Shown: positions 44,068 to 53,201, counted from the stretch's first letter. The stretch: 64,000 nucleotides of DNA from NIOZ-UU13 sp041862635 (GCA_041862635.1 JBGVTO010000043.1:10688-74687), one strand, 5' to 3'. Numbers and translations are program-made. Notes: a model not told the origin generated them from the sequence alone.

Positions 44068-44157
44068 AGAAAATTTTTCCGGCTTGGACTTGATGGTCTT
44101 GCTGAAAATTTTTGTTGTTCTGTTTTAGTTTACTCGGTGACACTAAAACGTCCCATA

Positions 44158-44238
44158 AAAAGCAATGTCTTCTCGTTGTTGGCATTGCTTTCTTAATCCG
44201 CACTTATTGATAACGGCCTCATGCCGAATAAGTGCGGG
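44158..44238. repeat. Two adjacent hairpins in the divergent intergenic region
   Basis: The first is AAAGCAATG (44158-44166) with CATTGCTTT (44183-44191). The second is CCGCACTTATT (44198-44208) with AATAAGTGCGG (44227-44237), with an inner CGGC/GCCG pair. Both stems are perfect. They occupy the middle of the 641-base gap (43812-44452) between flgD and the activator gene. Apart from these, the flgD promoter and the dyad at 44046, I see no frame or RNA gene in the gap. Confidence 0.6.
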
Positions 44239-44452
44239 ATGTCCTATAATAATAATCATATAATCCGATGTATTTTTGATGCTGACAGAATCAATGACAT
44301 TATTGGCCGGTCCCATAAATAAATTAAAGTTGTCTTTGGATGTCTGTCGATTTATGGCTTTGTATTATTCACATATCTATGAAGTTTGAATACCTACATA
44401 ACGTGAAAACAACTTACTTAGCGCCGAACAACACTTATAGTTTTGGGCAAAG

Positions 44453-45904
44453 ATGAGTTTACGTAGAATTGTTGTAGTAAGCAAGGACCCCGAAGTTCAG
44501 CAGCTGGCTCAGGGGTATGGCCAGGAAGTATTTGGGGCCGATAACCTGGCCGATGCTTTGGATATCGTTCAAACGGTCAATCCGGATTTAATTCTTTTCG
44601 ACCATCGGTTTGGCCCGCATCATATCCATGAATTCCTTGAAAAGACCGATAAAAATTCAATCGATGCTCCCATCGTGGTGGTTGGTAATGATGATAACAA
44701 CACCGACTTGTCCACAGAGTTTATACAGACCGGGGCCTATGACTATCTGAAGTCAAGGCAGGATTATGCTCAGCTGGAGCAAATTATAAACAGGATAAAA
44801 ATTAAATCCAAAACTTCTCACTCTGAACAAAGCACAAGTTGTTTTTTTGCTGAAGACTTAGCTGTTTCTGTCTCTATGGTCGGCTGCAGTAAAGCTATTC
44901 TCAATACTCTCAAAATGATTAAACTTGTGGCTGCCAGCCGATGCAATCCGATTTTGATAGTTGGTGAAACAGGCACAGGTAAAGAGCTCGCCGCTAAGGC
45001 GATACATACTCTAAGGCATCCGAACGAGCAATTTGTAGCCGTAAATTGTGCAGCTCTGACAGCGAATCTGCTGGAAAGCGAGCTTTTTGGCCATGTGAAA
45101 GGCTCTTTTACCGGTGCTGACCATGAGAAAACAGGACTTATGGAATTGGCCCAGTCTGGCACGCTCTTGCTTGATGAAATAAGTGAGATGCCAATAGACC
45201 TGCAGGCTAAATTGCTCCGTGTCTTACAGGAAAAAAGCTTCCGAAAGGTCGGGGGTATAAAAAATATCCCCTGCAGCGCCACGATAATAGCTTCGAGCAA
45301 TCGTAATCTCAAAAATGAAGTCCAGACCAATCGCTTCCGACGCGACCTTTATTACCGCCTGAATATTTGTCCTGTTACTCTGGCTCCTATTAAGTCACAA
45401 GAACGGAGACAAGACATACGGCTCTTAGCTGAATACTTTCTAAAGACGTCAACTATCTGTCCAGAGAAGTGCGGTAAGATAACATCACTGACTGAATTAG
45501 CTATCGAAGTCTTAGAGAAGCACGATTGGCCCGGCAATGTCCGTGAGTTGCGTAACGTCATCGAAAGGGCGATTCTGCTGGAGACAACAGACAAGATCGG
45601 ACTAAACGCTATCTATATTGACCCGACTCAATGGAGTGAGGCATCGGACAGCCTGACACCCGGTCTCATCAAAGATTTCTCATTGGCAAAGGCCGAACGC
45701 GAGCTGATTGCTCGGGCTTTGAAGAAAACAGGCTGGCAAAAGACACGTGCTGCTGCTCTTCTTGGCATAACCAGAGCAACTCTTTACGCCAAGGTCAAGC
45801 AGTACAATATCGAAAAGGATTCGTATATTGCGCACGGCCCTGTTAAACAAGAGCAAAATGACGTTTCAGCATCATCCTTATCTCAGCCGGTAGCGGCTCT
45901 CTGA
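44453..45904 (+). CDS. Sigma-54-dependent response regulator, flagellar master activator type (FlrC/FleQ-like)
   Basis: A 483-residue NtrC-family protein. The receiver (1-120) keeps the phospho-acceptor position Asp50 (LILFDHRF) and Lys100, but the usual N-terminal acidic pair is reduced (VVVSKDPE). The AAA+ domain has Walker A GETGTGKE (171-178), the sigma-54 contact loop as GSFTGA (217-222; consensus GAFTGA) and Walker B GTLLLDE (236-242). A Fis-type HTH (LLGITRATLYAKVKQYN) ends it. It is divergent from the hook operon and upstream of the basal-body genes, so it is the probable activator of the sigma-54 promoters listed here. Confidence 0.9.
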   Translation: MSLRRIVVVSKDPEVQQLAQGYGQEVFGADNLADALDIVQTVNPDLILFDHRFGPHHIHEFLEKTDKNSIDAPIVVVGNDDNNTDLSTEFIQTGAYDYLKSRQDYAQLEQIINRIKIKSKTSHSEQSTSCFFAEDLAVSVSMVGCSKAILNTLKMIKLVAASRCNPILIVGETGTGKELAAKAIHTLRHPNEQFVAVNCAALTANLLESELFGHVKGSFTGADHEKTGLMELAQSGTLLLDEISEMPIDLQAKLLRVLQEKSFRKVGGIKNIPCSATIIASSNRNLKNEVQTNRFRRDLYYRLNICPVTLAPIKSQERRQDIRLLAEYFLKTSTICPEKCGKITSLTELAIEVLEKHDWPGNVRELRNVIERAILLETTDKIGLNAIYIDPTQWSEASDSLTPGLIKDFSLAKAERELIARALKKTGWQKTRAAALLGITRATLYAKVKQYNIEKDSYIAHGPVKQEQNDVSASSLSQPVAAL

Positions 45905-46061
45905 TAGGATTCTAACTGGCCGATGCCTGTTAGAAAATCTATCGATTCGTCTAAAATGCTGACATTTCTTTACACTGCGAACATCTTTAGCTAACGCCCA
46001 AGGTTGATTTTTCGGGCAAAAAGCCTCTAAATACATCAATCCCTCCATTTGTAGCCGTCTC

Positions 46062-46077
46062 TGGCACAGTTATTGCT
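46062..46077 (+). promoter_or_regulatory. Sigma-54 promoter upstream of the TPR/STN gene
   Basis: TGGCAC-AGTTA-TTGCT: GG at 46063-46064 and GC at 46075-46076 with 10 bases between them. Transcription would begin near 46088. It precedes the run of TPR, second activator, fliL, fliM, fliN and flhA. Confidence 0.85.
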
Positions 46078-46212
46078 GCTTTCTTAAAAATGAGGTTGTG
46101 AGATACGCCTCCACCGTTTTGACCCCGCTGGTTCGTTTTGCTTGCACCTGCGGTTGCGCAGGCACAGGTGAGAAGCAAACAGCGGGGGGCGGTGGGGGCT
46201 GACTTGGAAGCT

Positions 46213-48711
46213 ATGGCAGCAGAAGAACAAAAAAATGTTCTCCAAAAGGATACTTCCGATGTGCCATTGGACAGTGAATTATTTACGGATGAAGTTCGCA
46301 GGGAGCTCTCGGAGCGCGATGTGTTTGTTGGAGATGAAGATTTTTACAAACTTTTGGCAGATTCCACCCAGGCTGCTGCAGTTCAACAACCTGTCGGCAC
46401 AAGCCAAATCCCGCTGCAGTCGATTCAACATAAACGTTTTTCGGCCCTTCAAAAAGTCCTCATTGCTGCCATTATTGTAATTGGTGCAATATTGATGTAC
46501 GCGCTGTTGGAACCTTTACTACGGCCCCTTAACGAAGTTCCAACACCTGCCGCTCAACAAGCACCCCCCTCTGAATCGCCGGTTGAAGATTCCACACAGG
46601 TAGTACAGGAACAAATCCAAAAGCCGGAGCCTTTGTTTCCACCAGCACAACCTCTGTCTTTGGAAGTTGCTCGCAATTTCTATCTGCAAAAGGATTACGA
46701 CAAGGCTTATGCAGTTTATAATCAGCTTCGTCAAAATCTTCCAGCCGGTGCTGAAGCGGAATTGCTGAATGATTTCCTTCAACTAAAAATGACTTTGTGT
46801 TTGAGGGGGGCTGGCAACCACGACCAGGCCAACAATTTACTCAGAACACTTTCACAAAATCGCTCACCTGTCGTAAGGGTGATTGCAAATTATAACCTGA
46901 GTTTTGCCGAGGTGCAGAAGAAACAGTATCTCAAGGCGAGAACCAGAGCTTATCAGACGATTGCTATGGTCGAAGCAGTGGATTTCGACAAGGATTGGGC
47001 TTTGTCGTTGCAGCGTGATTGTCATTTCCTCATTGCTGAGTCGATGACCAGAAATATCCTTTCGCTTTGCGATGCCGATACGGACCTTCCTGACCGGTTG
47101 TGGAGTCCCGATTTATCGGGATTCGAGATTGACCCTTTCACTAACTTGGATGAGACGCAGTTACGAGTCCTTTTGAATTCCGGCTCAAAGCAATTAACAG
47201 AAGGATTGCTCAGCCCACAGATTCAGAAGCTCGAACATCAGGGTGTTCCACCTCGTTGGTCTGTCGTTGCTCATGGGGCATCGATTGAAGAGCTGCTGGC
47301 AAGATTTACTGCAAATGCTGGCCTTGATATTTCCTGGGTCCACCACAAGAGGCCAGCCGAAGAGCCGGCAAGGGATGCTATACGCAAGAGGCCTGTGAGT
47401 TTGTATCTGCCGACGGCAACCGCCCAGCAGGCCATCGAAGTGGCAGCCGGACACGTGGGCTTATTGGCACGTCTCGATGAAAATGGGCTCGTAAAAATTT
47501 CCGACCCGGCTGACTATTCTTCATTAACAGAACACGTATCTTTGCTTATCCAGGATACTATTTCATTTTGGAGAAAATTTTTACTCACATTCCATAACGA
47601 CCAACGTATTCCAAATGCTCATTTTGCTCTGGGACTTTTGCATGCTCAGAAGGGACAGCTTACCAACGCTATTGCGGAGTACAAGTTAGTGGCCAACCAC
47701 TTTTCACAATCATCTTTGGCGCCGCATGCACTGTTAAACTCGAGCAAGCTCAAAGCTGATCTCCCTGACTATTCCGGTGCCCGAGAGGATTTGACACAGC
47801 TTGTTGAGCAGTATCCTGATACCGAATTTTATGGCCAGGCATGTTTGAATCTTGCTGATGCCACAAAGAAAGCCGGACTTGGGAACGAAGCTGAACGGCT
47901 CTATCGCAAAGTGTACAATCTTGGTTTGTCCTCGGAGTTGCAGATTGCCTCTGCTCTCGGAGCAGGCAGATGTTCCTACGAGGCTCAGGACTATGAAACT
48001 GCCGCCGGATGGCTGACTCGATACCTCAAACTCACTAAAGACCGCACAGACACGGACTTCTACTTAGCATACTTTCTCCTGGGCAAAACCAACCTGGCAT
48101 TAAAAAAGCCTCAGCAAGCCTGTGCTGCTTTTGAATTTGCCCTGAGCGGACCGGCAGGGCGACTTACCAGAGAAAAGTATGTGGAGACTGTCTCAGCTTT
48201 AGTCGAAACCCAAATACAACTGGAGCATTTCGTCGAGGCTCTTACATTGTTGGAGAGCATACATTCCTGGCAATTCTCAAAGAAAGAATCTATCGAGTTA
48301 TTACTGCTAAAGAGCAAAGTATTTCGTTTTATGGGCTTGCCCGATAAAGCTATCACCGTACTTGGTGACATCGCCGAATATTTGCCTGACTCTCAGTTGA
48401 AAACAAGGGTGTCTTTTGAGTTAGCTAACTGCTACATCGCTAAAGGAGATTTAAAATTTGCCCACAAGATGTTAACAGAAATTCTTATTAGCGCTGCCCC
48501 TGGACCTTTGGCGCACGAAGTAGCTCTCGAATTAGCGCAGGTTGCTTTGAAACTTGGTCAAAACTCTCAAACAGTCTCTGTTTGTTTGCAGCTTTTGGAT
48601 TCAGCGGTATCAGCCCCGATAGAGCAAAAAGCCTTGAAGCTGCTGGCAGCCGCTTATAACCAACAGAAAAAGTATGACAATGCAGCATTAGCTCTGTTAG
48701 GTCAAAGGTAA
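46213..48711 (+). CDS. Membrane-anchored TPR protein with STN-like domain
   Basis: I start at ATG 46213 (GGAAG just upstream). A longer frame from TTG 46138 would begin inside a palindromic repeat. The roughly 832-residue product has an acidic cytoplasmic N-terminus, one TM helix (about 82-103, VLIAAIIVIGAILMYALLEP) and a Pro/Gln linker. Next come TPRs, a short domain at about 345-435 resembling the secretin/TonB N-terminal (STN) fold (RPVSLYLPTATAQQAIEVAA, LARLDENGLVKISDP), and many more TPRs to the end. A 21-base palindrome is embedded in frame at 47103-47123. Its place behind a sigma-54 promoter and before fliL suggests a periplasmic scaffold for the motor or its secretin-like outer ring; this is inference. 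Confidence 0.7.
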   Translation: MAAEEQKNVLQKDTSDVPLDSELFTDEVRRELSERDVFVGDEDFYKLLADSTQAAAVQQPVGTSQIPLQSIQHKRFSALQKVLIAAIIVIGAILMYALLEPLLRPLNEVPTPAAQQAPPSESPVEDSTQVVQEQIQKPEPLFPPAQPLSLEVARNFYLQKDYDKAYAVYNQLRQNLPAGAEAELLNDFLQLKMTLCLRGAGNHDQANNLLRTLSQNRSPVVRVIANYNLSFAEVQKKQYLKARTRAYQTIAMVEAVDFDKDWALSLQRDCHFLIAESMTRNILSLCDADTDLPDRLWSPDLSGFEIDPFTNLDETQLRVLLNSGSKQLTEGLLSPQIQKLEHQGVPPRWSVVAHGASIEELLARFTANAGLDISWVHHKRPAEEPARDAIRKRPVSLYLPTATAQQAIEVAAGHVGLLARLDENGLVKISDPADYSSLTEHVSLLIQDTISFWRKFLLTFHNDQRIPNAHFALGLLHAQKGQLTNAIAEYKLVANHFSQSSLAPHALLNSSKLKADLPDYSGAREDLTQLVEQYPDTEFYGQACLNLADATKKAGLGNEAERLYRKVYNLGLSSELQIASALGAGRCSYEAQDYETAAGWLTRYLKLTKDRTDTDFYLAYFLLGKTNLALKKPQQACAAFEFALSGPAGRLTREKYVETVSALVETQIQLEHFVEALTLLESIHSWQFSKKESIELLLLKSKVFRFMGLPDKAITVLGDIAEYLPDSQLKTRVSFELANCYIAKGDLKFAHKMLTEILISAAPGPLAHEVALELAQVALKLGQNSQTVSVCLQLLDSAVSAPIEQKALKLLAAAYNQQKKYDNAALALLGQR

Positions 48712-49505
48712 TGATGATGAAAAACAAGAATTCTATTGGTTATTGGGTATTGGTTATTGGTTGTTGGTTATTGGTAAACCATTTACCTTTTACTTTTTAC
48801 CATTTACCAAACTCCGCTGCTGCGGTTGGTCAAAAATCGCCGCAGAGCAGTCTTACCATCCTGCCGGATCCAAATAGTGACCTCAGACAACAATTGTGGC
48901 GGGCTGAGCTTAGTATTGCTAAAGGCGAAAAGGATGAAAGAACAAAGGATGAGCTTAAGCGGATAATCGAACAAATCCGCTCTATCGAGCTTAAGCCGGA
49001 TAAGCAGCCCTCTGAGCCGGTCCCTGTCCCCGAAGTTGTACAAATAACTGAACCTAATGAGACTTTTTCCGATGTGGCAGTACCGAAGGAGCAAAAGACA
49101 ACGGAAATTGAAACCAAACTGCCATACGAGCCGATAAGTGACCAAACTTTACAGATACTCAAGGACCTCTCGCAGCATCTTGACAATCTGCGCAACTCTT
49201 TTGAGCTGGGAGAGACCCTGGTTCTCAGCGGAAATTTAAAGGAAGCTGCAATATTTTACCAGGAAGCCCTTAAACGCAAAAGTCCTGATGAAGTCGGCTC
49301 AGCGCGGGACAGAGCCTGGATCTTATTTCAAATAGGCAACTGTCTGCGGAATGATGACCCGATCACGGCAATGAAGATGTACGGACAACTAATTACAGAG
49401 TACCCCAATTCGCCGTGGAGGGAATTAGCCGAAGCTCGGAGCAAATTGCTCGATTGGTACCAGAAGGACAAACCGCATAAGTTGATTGCCGAATATAAAC
49501 TATAG
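48711..49505 (+). CDS. Exported TPR-containing protein
   Basis: The ATG overlaps the previous stop by one base (TAATG). The 264-residue product begins with a hydrophobic segment (YWVLVIGCWLLVNHLPFTFY) that would act as a signal or anchor. It is encoded by low-complexity DNA made of repeated TATTGGTTATTGG and TTTACC units. The rest is periplasmic-type: a charged linker with Pro/Val/Glu, then TPRs (LGETLVLSGNLKEAAIFYQE; IGNCLRNDDPITAMKMYGQL). I do not recognise the family. Context with the preceding TPR/STN protein suggests they work together. Confidence 0.65.
   Translation: MMMKNKNSIGYWVLVIGCWLLVNHLPFTFYHLPNSAAAVGQKSPQSSLTILPDPNSDLRQQLWRAELSIAKGEKDERTKDELKRIIEQIRSIELKPDKQPSEPVPVPEVVQITEPNETFSDVAVPKEQKTTEIETKLPYEPISDQTLQILKDLSQHLDNLRNSFELGETLVLSGNLKEAAIFYQEALKRKSPDEVGSARDRAWILFQIGNCLRNDDPITAMKMYGQLITEYPNSPWRELAEARSKLLDWYQKDKPHKLIAEYKL
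48735..48812 (+). repeat. Low-complexity TATTGGTTATTGG / TTTACC repeat coding for a signal segment
   Basis: Repeated TTATTGG units are followed by ACCATTTACC-type units with internal complementarity. Similar low-complexity stretches are intergenic elsewhere (7094-7184, 52752-52790, 63936-63968). Here it is in frame and encodes the hydrophobic N-terminus of the protein. Confidence 0.5.
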
Positions 49506-49553
49506 TTCATTGGGACAATAGTCAATAATCAATTGAAATGGAGTATGCTTCAA

Positions 49554-51161
49554 GTGAGTAAGGCCGAAATAAACAACCTCAACAATAGCAAGCCCCCGCT
49601 TGTCGCTGGCGGGGGTAAACACCCGCCTGTTGCTCGCGGGGGTAGACAAGAAGATATCGCGGATGTTTTGATAGCTGATAACGACTCTGAGCTGGCTCGG
49701 TTTATGCTTGAGATATTGGCTCGCAAAGGAATTCGCGGGCATCTTGCCAACGATGTAGACAGTGCAATTGACTTTATTAATAAAGGAAGCTGTGACCTTG
49801 TATTTACCAGTAACAGAATAAACCAGCGGATAAACATGTCCAGCCGACCGTTGGATGGTTTTGAGCTGCTCGAGACAATCAAGGCAAATTGGCCGGAACT
49901 GCCGGTGATTATGATAACAAAGGCTAAAAACCGAAGCCCGCAAAACCAGCAGCGAACTATCGAGACGGCGGTCAGGGCCATTCGTCTGGGTTGTTGCGAT
50001 TTCCTAATCAAGCCGCTTGACTGTGAAAAAATAGAGACCCTGCTGGATACTTTCCTGCCTAACCACAGCGTTTTAACGGTAGCTTCGGCTCACGAAGATA
50101 CACGTTGCCTTTATCGAATTGTGGGCAGAAGTGTAAAACTCGTGCAAACTGACAATTTGGCTGAAAGAATTGCTCCCACCTCAGCACCGGTTTTAATAAG
50201 TGGTGAAAGTGGGACCGGCAAGGAGCTGCTCTCTTATCTCATACATCAAAAAAGTAAAAGAGCACAGGGTTCGTATATCAAAATCAATTGTGCTGCATTA
50301 AGTGACTCGCTGCTCGAAAGCGAGCTGTTTGGACATGAAAAAGGCGCATTCACCGGTGCCTACGCTCGGCGCAAAGGCCGGTTCGAAATGGCTCATGGTG
50401 GAACTTTGCTCCTGGATGAGATTGCCGAAACGCCCATAAGGTTTCAGGCCAAGCTGTTGCGAGTGCTCGAACAGCAGGATTTTGAGCGTGTTGGCGGAAA
50501 TGAAAGTGTTAGAGTCGATGTTCGAATAGTAAGTACTACAAATAAGGATTTATTACAGGAAGTTCAGCAGGGACGGTTCCGTCAGGACCTTTATTATCGA
50601 TTAAGCGGCATAAGATTAGTGGTCTGTCCTCTCAGAGAACGCAAAGATGACCTATATGACCTTGTGTGGTATTTTGTCAACCTTTACACTCGCGAAGTAC
50701 AGCGTCGTATCACCAGACTTGATCCTGCCATGATGGACATTTTTGCTAAATACCACTGGCCCGGAAATATCCGGCAATTGCGCAATGTTGTGCGAACATC
50801 GTTGATTTTGGGAGTTGGACAGACACTGTCATTAGCTGATGTCTCTTGGCTTTTTGATGAATTACAACCACTTCCACAGGAAAGAAACTGTGATTTGACG
50901 GTCTCGCAGCGGGCCAGACCAGCCCTGAGCTCATTTGGTGCAGCACAAAATAGTGTGTTGGGGGTTCCGTCAAATACTACTCAGGCCTCAGACCTTGGAG
51001 GAGTGCCGCTTGAACAGATAGAAAAGAGAGCGATTTTGGATACTTTACGCCAGACAGGAGGCAACCAGACCAAGGCCGCGAAGGTCTTAGGTATTAGTGA
51101 CCGAACGTTACGCGATAGAATACATCGATATCGCAGACAAAATTGCCTGCAGTTGGCATGA
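49554..51161 (+). CDS. Second sigma-54 activator with degenerate receiver
   Basis: I favour GTG 49554 (GGAG 10 bases upstream); ATG 49545 or TTG 49533 are alternatives. Numbering here is from the 49533 start. The receiver-like domain (about 40-175) has Ser93 where the phospho-acceptor Asp should be (DLVFTSNR), so it is probably not phosphorylated. The AAA+ domain is complete: Walker A GESGTGKE (224-231), GAFTGA (271-276), Walker B TLLLDEI. A Fis-type HTH (KVLGISDRTLRDRIHRYR) ends it. The first 40 residues include PPLVAGGGKHPPVARGGR, encoded by a GC-rich palindromic repeat (49590-49650). It may act with, or be gated by, the first activator or by partner binding. Confidence 0.88.
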   Translation: MSKAEINNLNNSKPPLVAGGGKHPPVARGGRQEDIADVLIADNDSELARFMLEILARKGIRGHLANDVDSAIDFINKGSCDLVFTSNRINQRINMSSRPLDGFELLETIKANWPELPVIMITKAKNRSPQNQQRTIETAVRAIRLGCCDFLIKPLDCEKIETLLDTFLPNHSVLTVASAHEDTRCLYRIVGRSVKLVQTDNLAERIAPTSAPVLISGESGTGKELLSYLIHQKSKRAQGSYIKINCAALSDSLLESELFGHEKGAFTGAYARRKGRFEMAHGGTLLLDEIAETPIRFQAKLLRVLEQQDFERVGGNESVRVDVRIVSTTNKDLLQEVQQGRFRQDLYYRLSGIRLVVCPLRERKDDLYDLVWYFVNLYTREVQRRITRLDPAMMDIFAKYHWPGNIRQLRNVVRTSLILGVGQTLSLADVSWLFDELQPLPQERNCDLTVSQRARPALSSFGAAQNSVLGVPSNTTQASDLGGVPLEQIEKRAILDTLRQTGGNQTKAAKVLGISDRTLRDRIHRYRRQNCLQLA

Positions 51162-51198
51162 TTACAATGTTTTTACAGTAAATAGTTGAGGTAAAGAA

Positions 51199-51792
51199 AT
51201 GGCAGATGAAGATGATGCAAAACAGCAGGAAACGCAGGAAAAACAAGAAACCACAAAGACCAAATCAAGTGATAAGAAGTCCTTGGTTGGTCGGTTCCTG
51301 CCGTGGATAATAATTGCTGTCGTAGTAGTGGTTTTCGCCGGTGCTGGCCTTACTCTCGGTCGAATATTTGTCGGTTCCAAAACGTCTCAAACGCCTGGAG
51401 TTTCCGAACAGGACCAATCTGCCCAGGCAGAGAACCTCGAAGCGAAGAGTTCGGCGGCTGGTGCACAAAAAACCTGGTATTATGATTTGGAGCCTGTTAT
51501 AGCAAATCTCAATGTGACCGACGTAACACGCTATGTTCGGGCCTCTTTAACACTTGAAGTAAGTCCTGAGGTGGATGAACAGAAGGGCAAAGCTTTTTTT
51601 AATGAAAAAAAACCTATTCTAACAAACTGGCTTACTGTTTACCTTGCGAGCTTAGGTCTTGAGGATATCAGAGGTGACATGAAACTCAAGCGTATCCAAT
51701 CGCAGGTGCTCGATGCTTTTAACGAAAAGCTTTTTCCTGATTCCAAACCCAAAATCAAAAGCATTCTATTTAAGGAATTCGCTGTACAATGA
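51199..51792 (+). CDS. fliL: FliL, stator-associated basal body protein
   Basis: A 197-residue, single-pass inner-membrane protein: a charged cytoplasmic N-terminus, TM helix LPWIIIAVVVVVFAGAGLTL, then a periplasmic domain with YYDLEPVIANLNVTDVTRYV and ASLTLEV. The C-terminal IRGDMKLKRIQSQVLDAFNE and IKSILFKEFAVQ match FliL's conserved end. FliL rings surround the stator. GAGG lies about 9 bases upstream of the ATG. Its stop overlaps the fliM start (ATGA). Confidence 0.93.
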   Translation: MADEDDAKQQETQEKQETTKTKSSDKKSLVGRFLPWIIIAVVVVVFAGAGLTLGRIFVGSKTSQTPGVSEQDQSAQAENLEAKSSAAGAQKTWYYDLEPVIANLNVTDVTRYVRASLTLEVSPEVDEQKGKAFFNEKKPILTNWLTVYLASLGLEDIRGDMKLKRIQSQVLDAFNEKLFPDSKPKIKSILFKEFAVQ

Positions 51793-52745
51793 GCAGGGCG
51801 GCTAACAATTTAAGCAACGAAAAAATACACCAGCTCCTCAGTGCCGTTGGGTCCGGCCCAATGGAAGATACTACAGGTATAGAGGCTACGGAGTACAATT
51901 GGAACAAGCCTCACTATTTTGATACCAAGCAGTATAAACTCGACAATTTCGCAAAAAAGGTAGCCAAAGTGATGACTGTAAAATTCGTTGACTTTTGCCA
52001 CAGCGAGTTCGATGTTACAGTTGTTTCGACAAAGCAGCACTTTGCTGCTGAGTTTGTTGGCCAGGCTATGGAGAGCAGGCAGAATGATTATTATCTTGCT
52101 TTCGGCACCGACCAGGAACATCCATGTGGACTCATTAGCATAACCACCAAAACAGCATTCATCTGGGCTAAACAGTTGCTTGGTGACTCTGAATCTGAAG
52201 AAAATTCAGGTAGAGATTTGTCGCAATTAGAAGAATCGCTTTTGTTGGACCTGCTCTCTGCCCTTATTGAAGCGTTTTCTCAGAATATTTGGTACTTCCA
52301 GCCGGCAAAGAATATTGTCCGAGGACTCTTTCCTTTCGAACTGAAAGGCACGGAAGAACTCTGTGAAATTACTTTTGATGTCAAGAAAAAAAACCAGGAA
52401 AGCGGTTCTGAAGCTTACATCTTAGTACTCGGCAGCAAGCTCGAATCTGTTGTGGGCAAAGCCGCTGAAACTGTTGGTGGATTCTCAGACGAGGATATCT
52501 CAAAAGCAATACTTGGCCATATGCAGCAAATACCGGTCTGCATTACGGCTCAGCTGGCTTCTACGGTGCTTACTCTTGAAGAGATAATGAGTCTTGAGGT
52601 GGGAGATATATTGTTACTTGATAAAAAGGTTAATGAATCGATCGAGTTGGTAGTTAGCGGTCAAATTGCTTTTCGCGGTCGGCCTGCAAAATCAGCGGGC
52701 AAGCACGCTGTGGTAATTACAGGACTGTCTTGTGATACAGGGTAA
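51789..52745 (+). CDS. fliM: FliM, flagellar motor switch protein
   Basis: A 318-residue C-ring protein. The N-terminus NLSNEKIHQLLSAVGS resembles the short conserved FliM lead that in other species binds CheY-P, but the usual DALL motif is poorly preserved. The middle CheC-like domain carries YLAFGTDQEHPCGLISITTK and DLSQLEESLLLDLLSALIEA. The C-terminal SpoA domain runs from IPVCITAQLASTVLTLEEIM to the INRGRPA-like FRGRPAKS ending. It is followed by fliN. Confidence 0.9.
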   Translation: MSRAANNLSNEKIHQLLSAVGSGPMEDTTGIEATEYNWNKPHYFDTKQYKLDNFAKKVAKVMTVKFVDFCHSEFDVTVVSTKQHFAAEFVGQAMESRQNDYYLAFGTDQEHPCGLISITTKTAFIWAKQLLGDSESEENSGRDLSQLEESLLLDLLSALIEAFSQNIWYFQPAKNIVRGLFPFELKGTEELCEITFDVKKKNQESGSEAYILVLGSKLESVVGKAAETVGGFSDEDISKAILGHMQQIPVCITAQLASTVLTLEEIMSLEVGDILLLDKKVNESIELVVSGQIAFRGRPAKSAGKHAVVITGLSCDTG

Positions 52746-52804
52746 ATAGCGAGTAGTTAATTAACCGATTAACCAATCACCAATTTTGTAAAGGAAATCA
52801 AAAT

Positions 52805-53188
52805 ATGGCAGAAACAACTGAAGCCGTGGAAGAAAAACAGGAAAGCGGTACGGCACAAGAAGACTCAAAAATACAGGCGCAATCTGCTGAATTTTCTGAA
52901 GTTAATGCAACCGGCGACACAGGTGCCGGCGGAAGTATTGACCTCTTACTGGATGTGAACATAGCTGTTACTGTTGCTATTGGACAAACGGAGATACCTG
53001 TCCGGCGGCTTTTACGGCTTGGACCTGGCTCAGTATTGGAACTCGATAAATCTATTGGTGAACCCGCAGACTTGTATCTCAGGGATACTCGGTTTGCCAC
53101 GGGAAGTGTTGTGGTTGTGGACGGCCGATTCGCCGTCAAGATACAACAGATTCTTGGCCTTGGCGACGCTGAAGTCACCGGCGCATGA
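52805..53188 (+). CDS. fliN: FliN, flagellar motor switch protein
   Basis: A 127-residue protein. The N-terminal 45 residues are acidic and disordered. The C-terminal SpoA/FliN domain is clear: LLLDVNIAVTVAIGQTEIPV, RRLLRLGPGSVLELDKSIGE and GSVVVVDGRFAVKIQQIL. FliN forms the base of the C-ring and contacts FliH, placing export substrates at the gate. The gap from fliM contains short AATTAACC/ACCAATCACCAAT simple repeats. Confidence 0.95.
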   Translation: MAETTEAVEEKQESGTAQEDSKIQAQSAEFSEVNATGDTGAGGSIDLLLDVNIAVTVAIGQTEIPVRRLLRLGPGSVLELDKSIGEPADLYLRDTRFATGSVVVVDGRFAVKIQQILGLGDAEVTGA

Positions 53189-53201
53189 GTTTGAGAAGAA
53201 A

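Noticed and set aside
44181..44200. A sigma-54 site facing the activator gene (TTGGCATTGCTTTC)
   Set aside because: GG is followed by TT, not GC, at the required 10-base distance; the sequence is part of a hairpin.
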